Below are positions 49,589 to 58,784 of a stretch of 64,000 nucleotides of DNA, one piece after another. The first letter of the stretch is position 1; each line of letters starts with the position of its first letter. A model generated the notes under the pieces. It saw only the letters and a program-made list of their open reading frames with translations, did not search any database and was not told where the DNA came from. The translations under genes and the position numbers were made by a program. Origin of the DNA: Leptospira gomenensis (GTDB lineage: Bacteria > Spirochaetota > Leptospiria > Leptospirales > Leptospiraceae); assembly GCF_004770155.1 (NCBI RefSeq), contig NZ_RQFA01000066.1, forward strand, positions 1-64,000. The letters run 5' to 3'.

Positions 49589-50401
49589 CTAATTATTCCC
49601 TTTAATGGTAATACGGAGGATTTTTTTGGAAAAATCCCTCATATTGCGGATAAAATCGAAAGGATTCAAATACCAAAAACGCAACGAGATCAGCAAGTCC
49701 TCGTAAATCGTACGTAGATATTTTTTGGAAGAAAGATTGGAATCATGAATCCTATAATAGGCAAGCGGCTCCTGACAAGCCAAGACGGTTCCGTATTCCG
49801 CCAGTCTTACCTCCAAATAGTAATCTAAAGATATTGCGAAAGAACCGGGAAAACCGCCGACCCTATCGTAAGCCGCTTTCTTCACCAACAACGTAGGAAA
49901 ACCGATCCAGGTTTTTCTAAGAAGCAAAGACGCTATTTTACCTTCAGGCAAATCGTATTCCTGCGTTAGCACTTTTTTGGAGTCGGAATATAAGTTAAAA
50001 TATTTCGAATATACTAATACGACATCGTCGTTTTGCGATTCCAACACCCTTCGAATCTGTTTTTCCAACTTATCCGACATCCAAACGTCGTCGCAGTCCA
50101 AAAATCCGATCCATTCCCCGGAGGCCTTACGAATCGCTCTTCTTCTACCTTCTCCGAGTAAAGTATGTTCGTCGGACCTAAAATAGAATATCCTCGGGTC
50201 GTCGTAGGATTGAACTATGGAAGCGCTTGTATCGGAGGATTGATTGTCCCAAAAGATGAGTTCCCAGTTTTTATAGGTCTGATCGATAACGCTTCGAATC
50301 GCTTCATGGAGATAAGCCTCTCCATTGTAACAATTCATTAAAACGGAAACGAGCGGCCCTTGTTTTACCAGATTTTCCACGGAGCTTTTCCGGATCTCCA
50401 A
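49589..50401 (-). CDS. Family 2 glycosyltransferase
   Basis: About 270 residues. LVSVLMNCYNGEAYLHEAI, WDNQSSDTS and WIGFLDCDDVWMSDKL (about 95-110) are GT2 blocks. The reading frame is open from a TTG at 50401 that overlaps rfbF by 37 bases; a GTG at 50380 is an equally plausible start that overlaps less. The first 15 residues are therefore uncertain. Probably follows the CDP-sugar genes in transferring the sugar they make, though this is inference from order. Confidence 0.88.
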   Translation of the reverse strand: MEIRKSSVENLVKQGPLVSVLMNCYNGEAYLHEAIRSVIDQTYKNWELIFWDNQSSDTSASIVQSYDDPRIFYFRSDEHTLLGEGRRRAIRKASGEWIGFLDCDDVWMSDKLEKQIRRVLESQNDDVVLVYSKYFNLYSDSKKVLTQEYDLPEGKIASLLLRKTWIGFPTLLVKKAAYDRVGGFPGSFAISLDYYLEVRLAEYGTVLACQEPLAYYRIHDSNLSSKKYLRTIYEDLLISLRFWYLNPFDFIRNMRDFSKKILRITIKGNN

Positions 50402-51135
50402 AGATCTTCTAAGTAATTTTTATCGCGTAACGTATCCATACACTGCCAAAAACCGTCATGAATATAAGCGGTTAACTCGCCTTCTTCGGCGGCCTTTTCC
50501 AAGGGTTCCTTTTCCAGAACCGTCGAATCGTTTTCGATCCAATTTATGAAGGAAGGTTCCATAACGAAAAAACCTCCGTTGATATACCCTTGATTCGCCT
50601 GAGGTTTTTCGCTGAAGTTCGTAACGATTTTTTTTTCGTCTATCTGAAGCTCGCCGAACCTAGCGACCGGTCTGACTGCGGTAACTGTAACTTTTTTTTT
50701 CTGCTGCTTATGAAAAGCGATTAGCTGATTCACATCGACGTTCGCCACCCCGTCTCCGTAAGTTAATAGGAAAGTCTCTTCGCCTAAAAATTCCTTCAAT
50801 CGTTTTAGCCTGCCTCCCGTCATCGAATTCATCCCGGTATCCACCAAAGTAACTTTCCAATCCAAAACGTTTCTCGAGTGGTAAGATATGTCGTTATTCG
50901 CAAGATCGATCGTAAAATCGCTGTTTAACGTATAATATTTCAGAAAATATTCTTTGATCAATTCGGCCTTATATCCCAAGGCGATATAAAAGTCTTTGTG
51001 ACCGGCAAAAGCGAAGGTATTCATTATATGCCAAAGAATCGGATATTCTCCGATTTCAACCAGGGGTTTAGGGACTAAATTCGTGTATTCCGATAAACGG
51101 GATCCGAAACCTCCCGCGAGTATTACAACTTTCAT
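50365..51135 (-). CDS. rfbF: Glucose-1-phosphate cytidylyltransferase
   Basis: 256 residues. RfbF makes CDP-glucose from CTP and glucose-1-phosphate. The nucleotide loop LAGGFGSRLSEYT (6-18), KPLVEIG, the LTYGDGVANVDV acceptor block and VTAVRP are as in characterised enzymes. With rfbG two genes upstream it supplies CDP-4-keto-6-deoxyglucose. It overlaps the 3,5-epimerase-like cupin by four bases. Confidence 0.95.
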   Translation of the reverse strand: MKVVILAGGFGSRLSEYTNLVPKPLVEIGEYPILWHIMNTFAFAGHKDFYIALGYKAELIKEYFLKYYTLNSDFTIDLANNDISYHSRNVLDWKVTLVDTGMNSMTGGRLKRLKEFLGEETFLLTYGDGVANVDVNQLIAFHKQQKKKVTVTAVRPVARFGELQIDEKKIVTNFSEKPQANQGYINGGFFVMEPSFINWIENDSTVLEKEPLEKAAEEGELTAYIHDGFWQCMDTLRDKNYLEDLWRSGKAPWKIW

Positions 51136-51587
51136 TCTTTCTCCAGTATCTTCCGAAATTGCGGATCCGAAATTGACAATGTTTCCGATTCTTCAGGATC
51201 ATGCATTAGGTTGGCGACGTTACAAAGTACATTTTCCCCTTGTGTATTTCCACGAAACGCCGTCCAAATTCCAGGGGGTACGGTTAGGCGACGCGGATTA
51301 TCTGCGGAGATTCTAATAATATCGTTCTGATCGTAAGTACGGGAGTCCTCCCTCTTATCAATCAGAAAGAAAGTTATCTCTCCGCTGATCACGATTAAAT
51401 TGGAAATCATCCTAGTATGTCTTTTCCAACCCTTTGTCTTCCCGAAGAATACGGAAGAAAAATAGACCTCTTCAAATCCCGAAAAACCCGGATCCGTGCT
51501 TTTTATTCCGTGTCTCACGCTGCCTAATTCCCCCGGAATCAATTTTAGTTCGGAAAGAATAATGTCCTCGATTTTGGGAGAATTCAT
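51132..51587 (-). CDS. RmlC-like cupin, probable keto-sugar epimerase
   Basis: 151 residues. A double-stranded beta-helix of the dTDP-4-dehydrorhamnose 3,5-epimerase class: GELGSVRHGI, YFSSVFFGKTKGWKRHTRM (His near 78) and VPPGIWTAFRGN (about 112-123). Because it sits between rfbG and rfbF, a CDP-4-keto-6-deoxyhexose is its likely substrate. The family's catalytic His/Asp pair cannot be confirmed by eye. Overlap of four bases with rfbF; one base from rfbG. Confidence 0.75.
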   Translation of the reverse strand: MNSPKIEDIILSELKLIPGELGSVRHGIKSTDPGFSGFEEVYFSSVFFGKTKGWKRHTRMISNLIVISGEITFFLIDKREDSRTYDQNDIIRISADNPRRLTVPPGIWTAFRGNTQGENVLCNVANLMHDPEESETLSISDPQFRKILEKE

Positions 51588-51588
51588 C

Positions 51589-52686
51589 TTAGTCGATTGC
51601 CCAGGCGATTTTAGAATTTTTTGCGATCGTCTCGTATTCCTCTATTTGATTCTGCATCAGTTCGTCGGGCACCGTATTCCGGTTATAATATTCAAGATAC
51701 CATTCCATGGTAAAGCGTATCGTATTAGATAATTCTAAATTAGGCTTCCATTGAAGGATCTGCAACGCCTTATCGCAGCTCAACTTTAAAAGCCCCGCTT
51801 CATAGGACTTATTCCCGGCGCTCGTATCCGTCCAGGAAGAATTTTTCCAATAAGGTTTCATACGATCCAACAACTCGGCCACCGTGGCGTTCTGTTCTCC
51901 CGGAGGACCGAAGTTAAACGATTCACCGGTTAAAATCTTACCTTCGAACAACGCCTGTCCGACTCTCAAATATCCGCTCAAAGGTTCCATGACGTGTTGC
52001 CAGGGCCTAGTAGCGAACGGATTTCTAACTTGTAGGGACTTTTCTTCGGACCACGCTCGAATAGCATCCGGCACGATTCGATCAGGGGCCCAGTCTCCGC
52101 CGCCGATCACGTTACCGGCTCGACCGATTCCGATTTTTACGTAAGGATTGTTTAAGAGAAAAGATTTCAGGTAGGCGTTGATTAAAATTTCCGCGGCGGA
52201 TTTGGAGGCGCTGTAAGGATCGTAACCTCCCAGACGATCGTTTTCGCGATAACCGTAATACCACTCTACGTTTTCATAGACCTTATCGCTCGTGATCAAT
52301 ACGACCGTACACGGATAGTTTAAATTCCGTACCACATCCAAAACGTTCGCGGTTCCCATTGCGTTCGTTTCAATAGTCTCCAAAGGATTGGAGTATGAGG
52401 TTTTTACGAGGGCTTGCGCGGCTAAATGAAAAATAAAATCGGGTCGATAAAGTTGAATCGCATCCGATAAACTGCTTCGATCGCGAACGTCTCCCCAAAT
52501 CTGATCGGTTCCTTTTTTCAAAAGGTCCGAGCCCTGAAAAATCGAAGGTTCGGTGGGAATATTCGAAGAATATCCTCGAATAGAAGCTGCTCCAAGACGA
52601 ACCAACCATGAACTAAGCCACGATCCTTTGAAACCGGTGTTTCCGGTGATGAGAATTTTTTTTCCCTTATATACTTGATTGAACAA
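51589..52686 (-). CDS. rfbG: CDP-glucose 4,6-dehydratase
   Basis: 365-residue extended SDR that converts CDP-glucose to CDP-4-keto-6-deoxyglucose. NAD motif ILITGNTGFKGSW (11-23), FHLAAQALVKTSY (about 86-98) and the YSASKSAAE segment with Tyr/Lys (about 157-165). TTG start at 52686 with AGGAAA upstream. Three bases downstream of the SDR at 52690. The pathway here lacks an RfbH, so the product is a 6-deoxy, not a 3,6-dideoxy, sugar unless RfbH is elsewhere. Confidence 0.94.
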   Translation of the reverse strand: MFNQVYKGKKILITGNTGFKGSWLSSWLVRLGAASIRGYSSNIPTEPSIFQGSDLLKKGTDQIWGDVRDRSSLSDAIQLYRPDFIFHLAAQALVKTSYSNPLETIETNAMGTANVLDVVRNLNYPCTVVLITSDKVYENVEWYYGYRENDRLGGYDPYSASKSAAEILINAYLKSFLLNNPYVKIGIGRAGNVIGGGDWAPDRIVPDAIRAWSEEKSLQVRNPFATRPWQHVMEPLSGYLRVGQALFEGKILTGESFNFGPPGEQNATVAELLDRMKPYWKNSSWTDTSAGNKSYEAGLLKLSCDKALQILQWKPNLELSNTIRFTMEWYLEYYNRNTVPDELMQNQIEEYETIAKNSKIAWAID

Positions 52687-52689
52687 AAT

Positions 52690-53607
52690 CTATTTCCTAT
52701 AAAAATTTATCGTTTGCAACAAACCGGTCTCCAATCGTGTGATAGGTTCCCATCCGAGCAGCCGCTTTGCTTTCGTAATATCAGCATACAAAGACATATT
52801 TTCGCCGGTTCGATACGGTAGAGCTCCGAAATCCGGCGTCCCCTTTCCGACCAACGTAGAAATCATTCGTATAACTTCTTTTATTTGAATCGGAATACCG
52901 GAGGCTATATTAAATATTTCTCCTATAGCTTCCTTAACTTGTAAAGCCCTGATTACGGCGGTGCACACGTCGTCGATATAACAAAAATCGCGAATCTGCT
53001 CTCCCGCGCTGGTAGGAAACGTTTCCCCGTTCAAACTCTTGGAAATAATTTGCGGCAAGAAACGGTCGTTGTTTTGATTGGGGCCGTAGACCAAAAACAA
53101 TCTGAATACGGTGACTGGAAACCCTTCCGATCGGTTCAACATTTGCAGAAAATGAGAAGCCGCGACCTTTCCGAAGGAATAGGACGAAAATGGAAGTTCT
53201 CTCATCGTTTCTTTTTGCGGCGAAATTTGCGAACCGTATTCGTCGCTGCTTCCCAACTGCAAAAACGAATTCAAGTGATTCCTATCAACGGAGTTAACAA
53301 GATTCACAACGGTCGAAAAATGGTTCCGTATAACCGCTTCTCCATTTTTGAAGAACGAACTGTGATCAATTTCTCCGGAACAATTAACGACTACGTTGAA
53401 TTTTTGATTCCTTAAATCCTCCTGCCATTTACCCGGAACCGAATAATCGGCCACAATACGATCTACTTTTTTATCGTACGACCCGGAGCCGACGCCTCGA
53501 GTAAGGACAGTAACATCGCAGGAAAGATCTATAAATTTTTTCCGTACGTGTTTCCCTATAAAGCCGTCTCCTACGACCAGCACTTTTCCGAAATTATCGC
53601 TTCTCAT
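52690..53607 (-). CDS. SDR-family CDP-sugar reductase/epimerase-like
   Basis: 305 residues. NAD(P) motif VLVVGDGFIGKHV (9-21) and catalytic YSFGK (about 143-147). LGSSDEYG and VYGPNQNNDRFLPQII match NDP-sugar 4-ketoreductases such as CDP-abequose or CDP-paratose synthases. Located at the start of the rfbG-rfbF module, it probably reduces the 4-keto group to give the final CDP-6-deoxyhexose. Which epimer forms cannot be told. A 78-base AT-rich gap upstream could hold a promoter. Confidence 0.8.
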   Translation of the reverse strand: MRSDNFGKVLVVGDGFIGKHVRKKFIDLSCDVTVLTRGVGSGSYDKKVDRIVADYSVPGKWQEDLRNQKFNVVVNCSGEIDHSSFFKNGEAVIRNHFSTVVNLVNSVDRNHLNSFLQLGSSDEYGSQISPQKETMRELPFSSYSFGKVAASHFLQMLNRSEGFPVTVFRLFLVYGPNQNNDRFLPQIISKSLNGETFPTSAGEQIRDFCYIDDVCTAVIRALQVKEAIGEIFNIASGIPIQIKEVIRMISTLVGKGTPDFGALPYRTGENMSLYADITKAKRLLGWEPITRLETGLLQTINFYRK

Positions 53608-53685
53608 AATCGAATCGGTTCGAATATATTATAATTTTCTACTATTGCTTTACTAAAATCCATAGCACAACGAATTCAAAAATAA

Positions 53686-55404
53686 TCACGAATCATAACC
53701 CAACATTCTTCGTTTCGACCCTTCGTCAACTGGACTGAAATAATTCTCCCGAATCCAAGCTCCGATTTCCTGATAAAGCTCCTTTTTAGAATCGTAACTA
53801 CTCCGAATATCCAAAACCTGTTCCTTAAATTCCTCGGATGTATAACAAACGGACCAAATTTCCTTCGGGACACGTTCATCCAAAGGATGAGATGTGGGCT
53901 CTTTACCGCCGCGTATGACGATCGTGGGAATCCCCATCGCCACGGCCTCCAAACAAGTTGAGGATGAAAAACCTACGAGCAAATTGGACGAAAGCAACGA
54001 CTCGTTAAAATCGCCGGATACGTAAGAAAAACCTTTCGGCAAACTCTCCTTGGGGAAGTTTTCCAGAATGATTCGAGTGTTAACCGGGTGCGGCTTAATC
54101 CAAATTTCGAAACCGATTTTATAAAATTCATTCAGCGAATCGATTGCAAGTTTAAGAAGAAATATACTTTGCTCCACCAAAATAGAAAGTGAGATCAAGA
54201 TTACGAAAACATCCTTCTTCGGCGGTAGTTTTCTTTCTAAAAACAAATACTCGAACCGCAAAGCGGGAGTCAATACGACGGACAACCGTGGACAATATCT
54301 TTTGATTAACTCGGTTTGTCGGCTGCCGATGACTCCGATTTTTTTTGGAAGAATATTCGCGTTCCTCTCGTAATCCGTCGGAAACACGTTCAGATGAAAC
54401 TTGTTCATCGTATAACCGCAATATCCCAAAGAAGGGACCTCGGGAAAATAACGATTCATTCCGTGATGTAATCCTCTATCAAACCACTGATTCTCCCACC
54501 AATCCAATAAAAACCGAATCCTGAATCCGTTCCGTTTCAAACGATGGATAAAACGAGAATTCAACAACGCTTCAATAGAAGCCGCTTCCCAACGATCCAC
54601 ATCCACTAAAAATTCGACTAGATACGTTAGGTCGAATCCCTGAAAGCTGCAATCCGTAAAGCGCAGACGATTCAAACGATAAGGGAAGAAAAAGGAATAC
54701 AGATAATCGCTTAGAGTCAGAAAATCTTCTTTGATTAAGAAATTATAAGGATGTTTTCGTAAATCCGTATATAAACTTAAAAAATCCGTATCTTCGTACG
54801 CGGTAAAAATAAAATAAATTGAATCTCTTGTATTCGGATCCAAATTCGAAAATAAATTTCCGAAATAACGATCTTGAAATTGTCCGTCCCTAACGAAATC
54901 CTCCTTGATATACGTATCAACGAGAGTAATCGGTTTCTTATCGGCGACTCTTTTGCCGATTTTTTTGGTTCGTTTTGCGGCTCGGGCTCGTGTCACCCAT
55001 GTTCTAAAAAACTCCCGCGCGTATTTCCATCTTTCATTAAAATAAATCCGGATCTTATATTTCCGACTCAGAGGATATTTCACCTCGATCCTAATTTTAG
55101 AGTTTTGAACGACGGGATTCGTAAGTAGGATTCGTTTCAGCGCGACGGTAGGAACTAAAATCGTTTCTATCTCTTTAGAATCGATAAGTCTTACGATCAG
55201 TTTCAGTTTACAACATTCGTAAAACAACGGTGACGCGTACGGATTTCGACTTGCAATATTGGAGACCCACCAATCCAGAGATTCTTCCTTACCGACGGAG
55301 AGTTTGCCCACGAAATTTTGATATGGATCGAGCAACTCTTCGGCGATCTTGTCCAAAGTCCGGCTGTATTTTTCCTCCAGATTCTCAAAGTCGAAAACGG
55401 ACAT
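53686..55404 (-). CDS. Large GT-B-like surface carbohydrate transferase
   Basis: 572 residues, not assigned to a named family. The C-terminal third has FEIWIKPHPVNTRII (about 452-466) and LVGFSSSTCLEAVAMGIPTIV (about 496-516, whose first 20 are the conserved part), matching the KPHP and SSS-E motifs of CDP-glycerol transferases and KpsS/Wzx-associated GT-B proteins. The N-terminal 350 residues are Arg/Phe/Tyr-rich and unlike known acceptor domains. It resembles the truncated gene at 62538. Function: probable transfer of a nucleotide-activated sugar or polyol. Confidence 0.65.
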   Translation of the reverse strand: MSVFDFENLEEKYSRTLDKIAEELLDPYQNFVGKLSVGKEESLDWWVSNIASRNPYASPLFYECCKLKLIVRLIDSKEIETILVPTVALKRILLTNPVVQNSKIRIEVKYPLSRKYKIRIYFNERWKYAREFFRTWVTRARAAKRTKKIGKRVADKKPITLVDTYIKEDFVRDGQFQDRYFGNLFSNLDPNTRDSIYFIFTAYEDTDFLSLYTDLRKHPYNFLIKEDFLTLSDYLYSFFFPYRLNRLRFTDCSFQGFDLTYLVEFLVDVDRWEAASIEALLNSRFIHRLKRNGFRIRFLLDWWENQWFDRGLHHGMNRYFPEVPSLGYCGYTMNKFHLNVFPTDYERNANILPKKIGVIGSRQTELIKRYCPRLSVVLTPALRFEYLFLERKLPPKKDVFVILISLSILVEQSIFLLKLAIDSLNEFYKIGFEIWIKPHPVNTRIILENFPKESLPKGFSYVSGDFNESLLSSNLLVGFSSSTCLEAVAMGIPTIVIRGGKEPTSHPLDERVPKEIWSVCYTSEEFKEQVLDIRSSYDSKKELYQEIGAWIRENYFSPVDEGSKRRMLGYDS

Positions 55405-55418
55405 CGGCGTATGTTCTA

Positions 55419-56381
55419 TTACTTAAGCCCGGTTACCCATATATGGGAGCTTAACTTATGTTTTCGCAGAAATTCCTGAAAATCGGAAATGGCTTGCTCG
55501 CCGCGATCGCCTAAAACACGAACGAAGTCGTCCGCAAACCCGCTATTCTTTACGATATCAAAATCCAACTCGCCGGGAGTTTCGATCCGCACAAACCGAA
55601 AGCCTATGGTCTTGAACAGAAACTCGAAACCAGCAACACTCAAAAAATTTAAATGATGCGGCGGAAAAACGCTTCGCGAGCGCTCCTGAAGAGTTAAAAT
55701 ATCGAAACCTTCGTATCCCAACCCGGTGATCAAAACGGTTCCGTTGTCGTTGGCTAAATCGAACAAGGATCGTATAAAATCTTTCGGCGAAAAAACGTGC
55801 TCGATCACTTCCGAACTTATAACGAGATCGAATCGATTCTTCCAGAGTTCCGCTTTTTCGGAAGTCGTTTCTAAAACGGAAAAACCCTTTTGCCGGCACA
55901 TTTTGGCGGACTCTACTCCGGGCTCGATCGCGAAGAATTCCGCATCTGGAAAAAAAGGACGCAATTCCTCTAAAAAAATTCCGTAACCCGCACCGACGTC
56001 ACAAATCGTCTTCGGCTTCCTTTCCAATTTTAAGAGCAAGGAATGTAACGAGTTCGCCTTATTTCTAAATAATTTCTCCCTTCTCGATTCGGCAACGGCG
56101 GGAAAAAAAACGTTCGCCCAGTATGCCGAAGATTCGCTTTCGCTATAAAATAATTCCAATGCTTTTTCCGAAGGCCTCGGATCGCAAAAAAGAGAATTAC
56201 ACTTTTTGCATATTCGATAAACAAAATCGTTTTTCCGAAATTTAATCTCTTTAGACCGTTCGCCACATCCGGGACAGTCCACTTCCACTAAATCGCTTTT
56301 ATTAAAATTTTGCGCATCCTTCAGGCTAAGTTCGAGATATTTTTCGAAAAGCTCTTTGGGCCGGATTTCAGATTCCTTCAT
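55419..56381 (-). CDS. SAM-dependent methyltransferase with zinc motif
   Basis: 320 residues. N-terminal CPGCGE (about 35-40) and CKKCNSLFC (about 58-66) probably bind zinc. Core motif I ICDVGAGYGIFLEEL (about 126-140), FAIEPG, and SSEVIEHVFSPKDF (about 187-200). PPHHLNFLSVAGFEFL is the post-II element of Methyltransf_23 proteins. Related in layout to the gene at 34736. Likely acts on a sugar or sugar nucleotide. Confidence 0.84.
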   Translation of the reverse strand: MKESEIRPKELFEKYLELSLKDAQNFNKSDLVEVDCPGCGERSKEIKFRKNDFVYRICKKCNSLFCDPRPSEKALELFYSESESSAYWANVFFPAVAESRREKLFRNKANSLHSLLLKLERKPKTICDVGAGYGIFLEELRPFFPDAEFFAIEPGVESAKMCRQKGFSVLETTSEKAELWKNRFDLVISSEVIEHVFSPKDFIRSLFDLANDNGTVLITGLGYEGFDILTLQERSRSVFPPHHLNFLSVAGFEFLFKTIGFRFVRIETPGELDFDIVKNSGFADDFVRVLGDRGEQAISDFQEFLRKHKLSSHIWVTGLK

Positions 56382-56415
56382 ACCGATAGTTCCTTAAAAT
56401 TGCAGAGCAGACGGT

Positions 56416-57183
56416 TTACGAATAACTTTTTCTAATCGAATCATGAAGCATATGTTTTTCGACGTTGACACGATCGGCTTCCGTATCGACGGAATAACTC
56501 ACCGCATCCGTGTGAACCATCTTAACCCGATATCCGTGCTCAAGAACCCTCAACATATCGACGCTCTCTATGATTTCAAGCGGAGTCGGCTCTAGTTCGT
56601 TGAACTTCAGAAGAAAATCTCTTCGAAACGGAATGATACATACCTGCTTCAACATGGGGACATTTTTAGCCCCTTTTTTCCAGGAAGGAATTGGTTCCCG
56701 GGAAAAATATACGGCGAAACTTTTTAGATCCACCACGACTTTAACTTCGTTAGGATCTTCGTGTTCTTCACGGGTCTTTAGTTCGCTCATTAAGTTCAGA
56801 ACTTGCAACGATTCGTCCGACACCATGGGTTTTATCGACTCTTCGATCATTTCAGGAGTCAACATCGGTTCGTCACCTTGGATCATTACCACGATATTGG
56901 TTTTTTCACCGGTAATCTTTTCGATCTGAAGCATAGCTTCGGCGGCGCGATCGCTGGCGCGTTCGTGTTTATCCGAGGTCATGATAACCTTACCGCCGAT
57001 GGACTCGATGTATTCCTTGATTTCGTCATCGCAGGTCGCGACATATACTTCATCCAATAAAGCGCACATCTTAGAACGGAAAAACACGTGCCCCACCATT
57101 GGAACGCCGTGAATCTTAGCGAGCGGCTTTCCTGGCAACCTACTCGACGCCATCCTTGCCGGAATAATTCCTATATTCTTCAA
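56416..57183 (-). CDS. KdsB-like cytidylyltransferase
   Basis: 255 residues. The CMP-Kdo synthetase signature: IGIIPARMASSRLPGKPLAKI (about 4-24, read as ARMASSRLPGKP), IQGDEPM (about 103-109), and the YFSREPIP block with the following PMLKQVCIIPF. It activates a 2-keto-3-deoxy acid as a CMP-sugar. The host certainly has its own kdsB for lipid A-core, so a second copy inside an O-antigen locus probably serves another ulosonic acid. TTG start with GAGG upstream. First enzyme in a distinctive eight-gene module. Confidence 0.88.
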   Translation of the reverse strand: MKNIGIIPARMASSRLPGKPLAKIHGVPMVGHVFFRSKMCALLDEVYVATCDDEIKEYIESIGGKVIMTSDKHERASDRAAEAMLQIEKITGEKTNIVVMIQGDEPMLTPEMIEESIKPMVSDESLQVLNLMSELKTREEHEDPNEVKVVVDLKSFAVYFSREPIPSWKKGAKNVPMLKQVCIIPFRRDFLLKFNELEPTPLEIIESVDMLRVLEHGYRVKMVHTDAVSYSVDTEADRVNVEKHMLHDSIRKSYS

Positions 57184-57222
57184 TGAACTTTTACCTCGAT
57201 CTTTAATATTATTTGAATGAGT

Positions 57223-57996
57223 TTAATTCGATTTATTTTGGAAAAGATGTTCCAGAATACGATTTCCAACCGACTTATGCGTCTCGTTCGTAAAATGGAC
57301 TCCGTCGTAGGTAACGTCCAAATGGTTATCGGTTTTTTCCATTTCTGATTGAACGGAAATCAAACGGATGTTCTCCGCGTTATTCGCCACGTTTTTTAAA
57401 AGGTCGTTCGTTTTCACAAGTTGAGAATAAAAAGACCTAGGCCGCTCCCTTTTGAATTTACGACTAAAATCCAACTCTAACGTTTTTATCAGATAAATAG
57501 TTTCGAATTTGTTCGTAAGAGCATTCGCGATATCGGCGGTAAATTCATCGAAGTTCAATGAATTCAGTTTTTGTATTTCTCCGTTCGACAACGTATAGTC
57601 TTCCAATTCCTGAATTTCATACTCGTGTTGATCCGATGAAAAGAATGCGGACCCTTGTAGTATGATATCTTCGATTATACTTTTTTTCTTAGGCGTACAA
57701 TCGACGAAACCGACGTTAGAAATCAGAGTTCTTGCCCTAATTTTATTTTCTTTCAGAATATTCAGAAGCGAAAAGAATACGGTGATTTCTATAGGCCTAC
57801 ATATCGTTAGATATCTTTTGTTTTCGATCCTAAATCGTTCATTGAGCAATTCCGCGAATCCCGGAGCGTTTCCGTTCAAATTACTTCCTCTCGAATCGAA
57901 GAGACAAAAATAATCCAGATCTTCGAAAGAATGAGAATTGGTTTTAAATAGAAAATCCAACTCCGAGTTCGGCATTCCAATCGGATATTTAAACAT
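57223..57996 (-). CDS. SGNH-hydrolase-like protein
   Basis: 257 residues. Weak GDSL pattern: FCLFDSRGSNLNG (about 31-43, Ser in block I) and a C-terminal YDGVHFTNETHKSVGNRIL (about 228-246) with the Asp-x-x-His of block V. No signal peptide, so cytoplasmic. Family members are esterases or acyltransferases. Its ATG shares one base with the aldolase stop (TAATG). Role in the module could be acyl transfer or removal; not certain. Confidence 0.55.
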   Translation of the reverse strand: MFKYPIGMPNSELDFLFKTNSHSFEDLDYFCLFDSRGSNLNGNAPGFAELLNERFRIENKRYLTICRPIEITVFFSLLNILKENKIRARTLISNVGFVDCTPKKKSIIEDIILQGSAFFSSDQHEYEIQELEDYTLSNGEIQKLNSLNFDEFTADIANALTNKFETIYLIKTLELDFSRKFKRERPRSFYSQLVKTNDLLKNVANNAENIRLISVQSEMEKTDNHLDVTYDGVHFTNETHKSVGNRILEHLFQNKSN

Positions 57997-58784
57997 TAAA
58001 CTTGTCGGTTCGGATTTTTCGAAACGGAATGAAGAAAAACGGAATCGATTCCGTAGGCAATAAAACTGTAGTCCTCTTTGATCGCGGTTTCTAATTTTTG
58101 AATATCCGGTTGAACCACGTGAATCCCCATACCGATTCCATGTCGTTTCGCGCTTTCCTTTAATCTTTTCAGCGCGTCCTTAAAATCGTAATGTTCGAAA
58201 TCTCCTGTGATCCCCATCGAAGCGGACAAGTCGTAAGGACCGACCATAATCGCGTCCACTCCTCCGTTTTGCAGAATCATATCGATGGAGTCAACGCCTC
58301 GAATGTGTTCAATTTGAGCGACCAACACCAGATTCTCGTTTATATGAGTTTTGTATTCTTCAAAGTCTTTTCCGAAAAGGTTTGCCCTGGAAAACCCTAC
58401 GCCGCGGGAACCTTCCTTCGGATATTTTGACCAGGATACGAAATTAGAAATATCTTCGGGAGTTTCGATCATCGGACATATGATTCCGAGAGCTCCCGCG
58501 TCCAAAGCTTGTTTAATAAAATTAGAATCGTTTTTTGCGACACGAACGAAAGGAACCGTTCCTCCACATTGAATCGCACGCAATAGATCCGGAAGAATGT
58601 CGAGAGAAATGGAGCCGTGTTCCATATCGACGGCGACCCAATCGTAACCAGAATTTCCCATAATTTCGGCGATCGATCCGTTCGGAATTTGAATCCAACT
58701 TCCTACGGTACATTTACCGGCTTTTAATTTTTCTTTGATCGAGTTCGATTGATAACCGGGTCTACTCCAAAACGTACGATTCAT
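57996..58784 (-). CDS. HpcH/HpaI-family (class II pyruvate) aldolase
   Basis: 262 residues from ATG 58784, which overlaps the upstream SDR stop by four bases. VAVDMEHGSI (about 52-61), AQIEHIRGVD with the metal Glu (about 155-164), and VGPYDLSASMG with the metal Asp (about 180-190) are the conserved sites of HpcH/HpaI/GarL aldolases. These enzymes form or split 2-keto-3-deoxy acids using pyruvate and an aldehyde, on Mg2+/Mn2+/Co2+. In an O-antigen locus beside a KdsB-like enzyme the synthetic direction is plausible. Confidence 0.88.
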   Translation of the reverse strand: MNRTFWSRPGYQSNSIKEKLKAGKCTVGSWIQIPNGSIAEIMGNSGYDWVAVDMEHGSISLDILPDLLRAIQCGGTVPFVRVAKNDSNFIKQALDAGALGIICPMIETPEDISNFVSWSKYPKEGSRGVGFSRANLFGKDFEEYKTHINENLVLVAQIEHIRGVDSIDMILQNGGVDAIMVGPYDLSASMGITGDFEHYDFKDALKRLKESAKRHGIGMGIHVVQPDIQKLETAIKEDYSFIAYGIDSVFLHSVSKNPNRQV

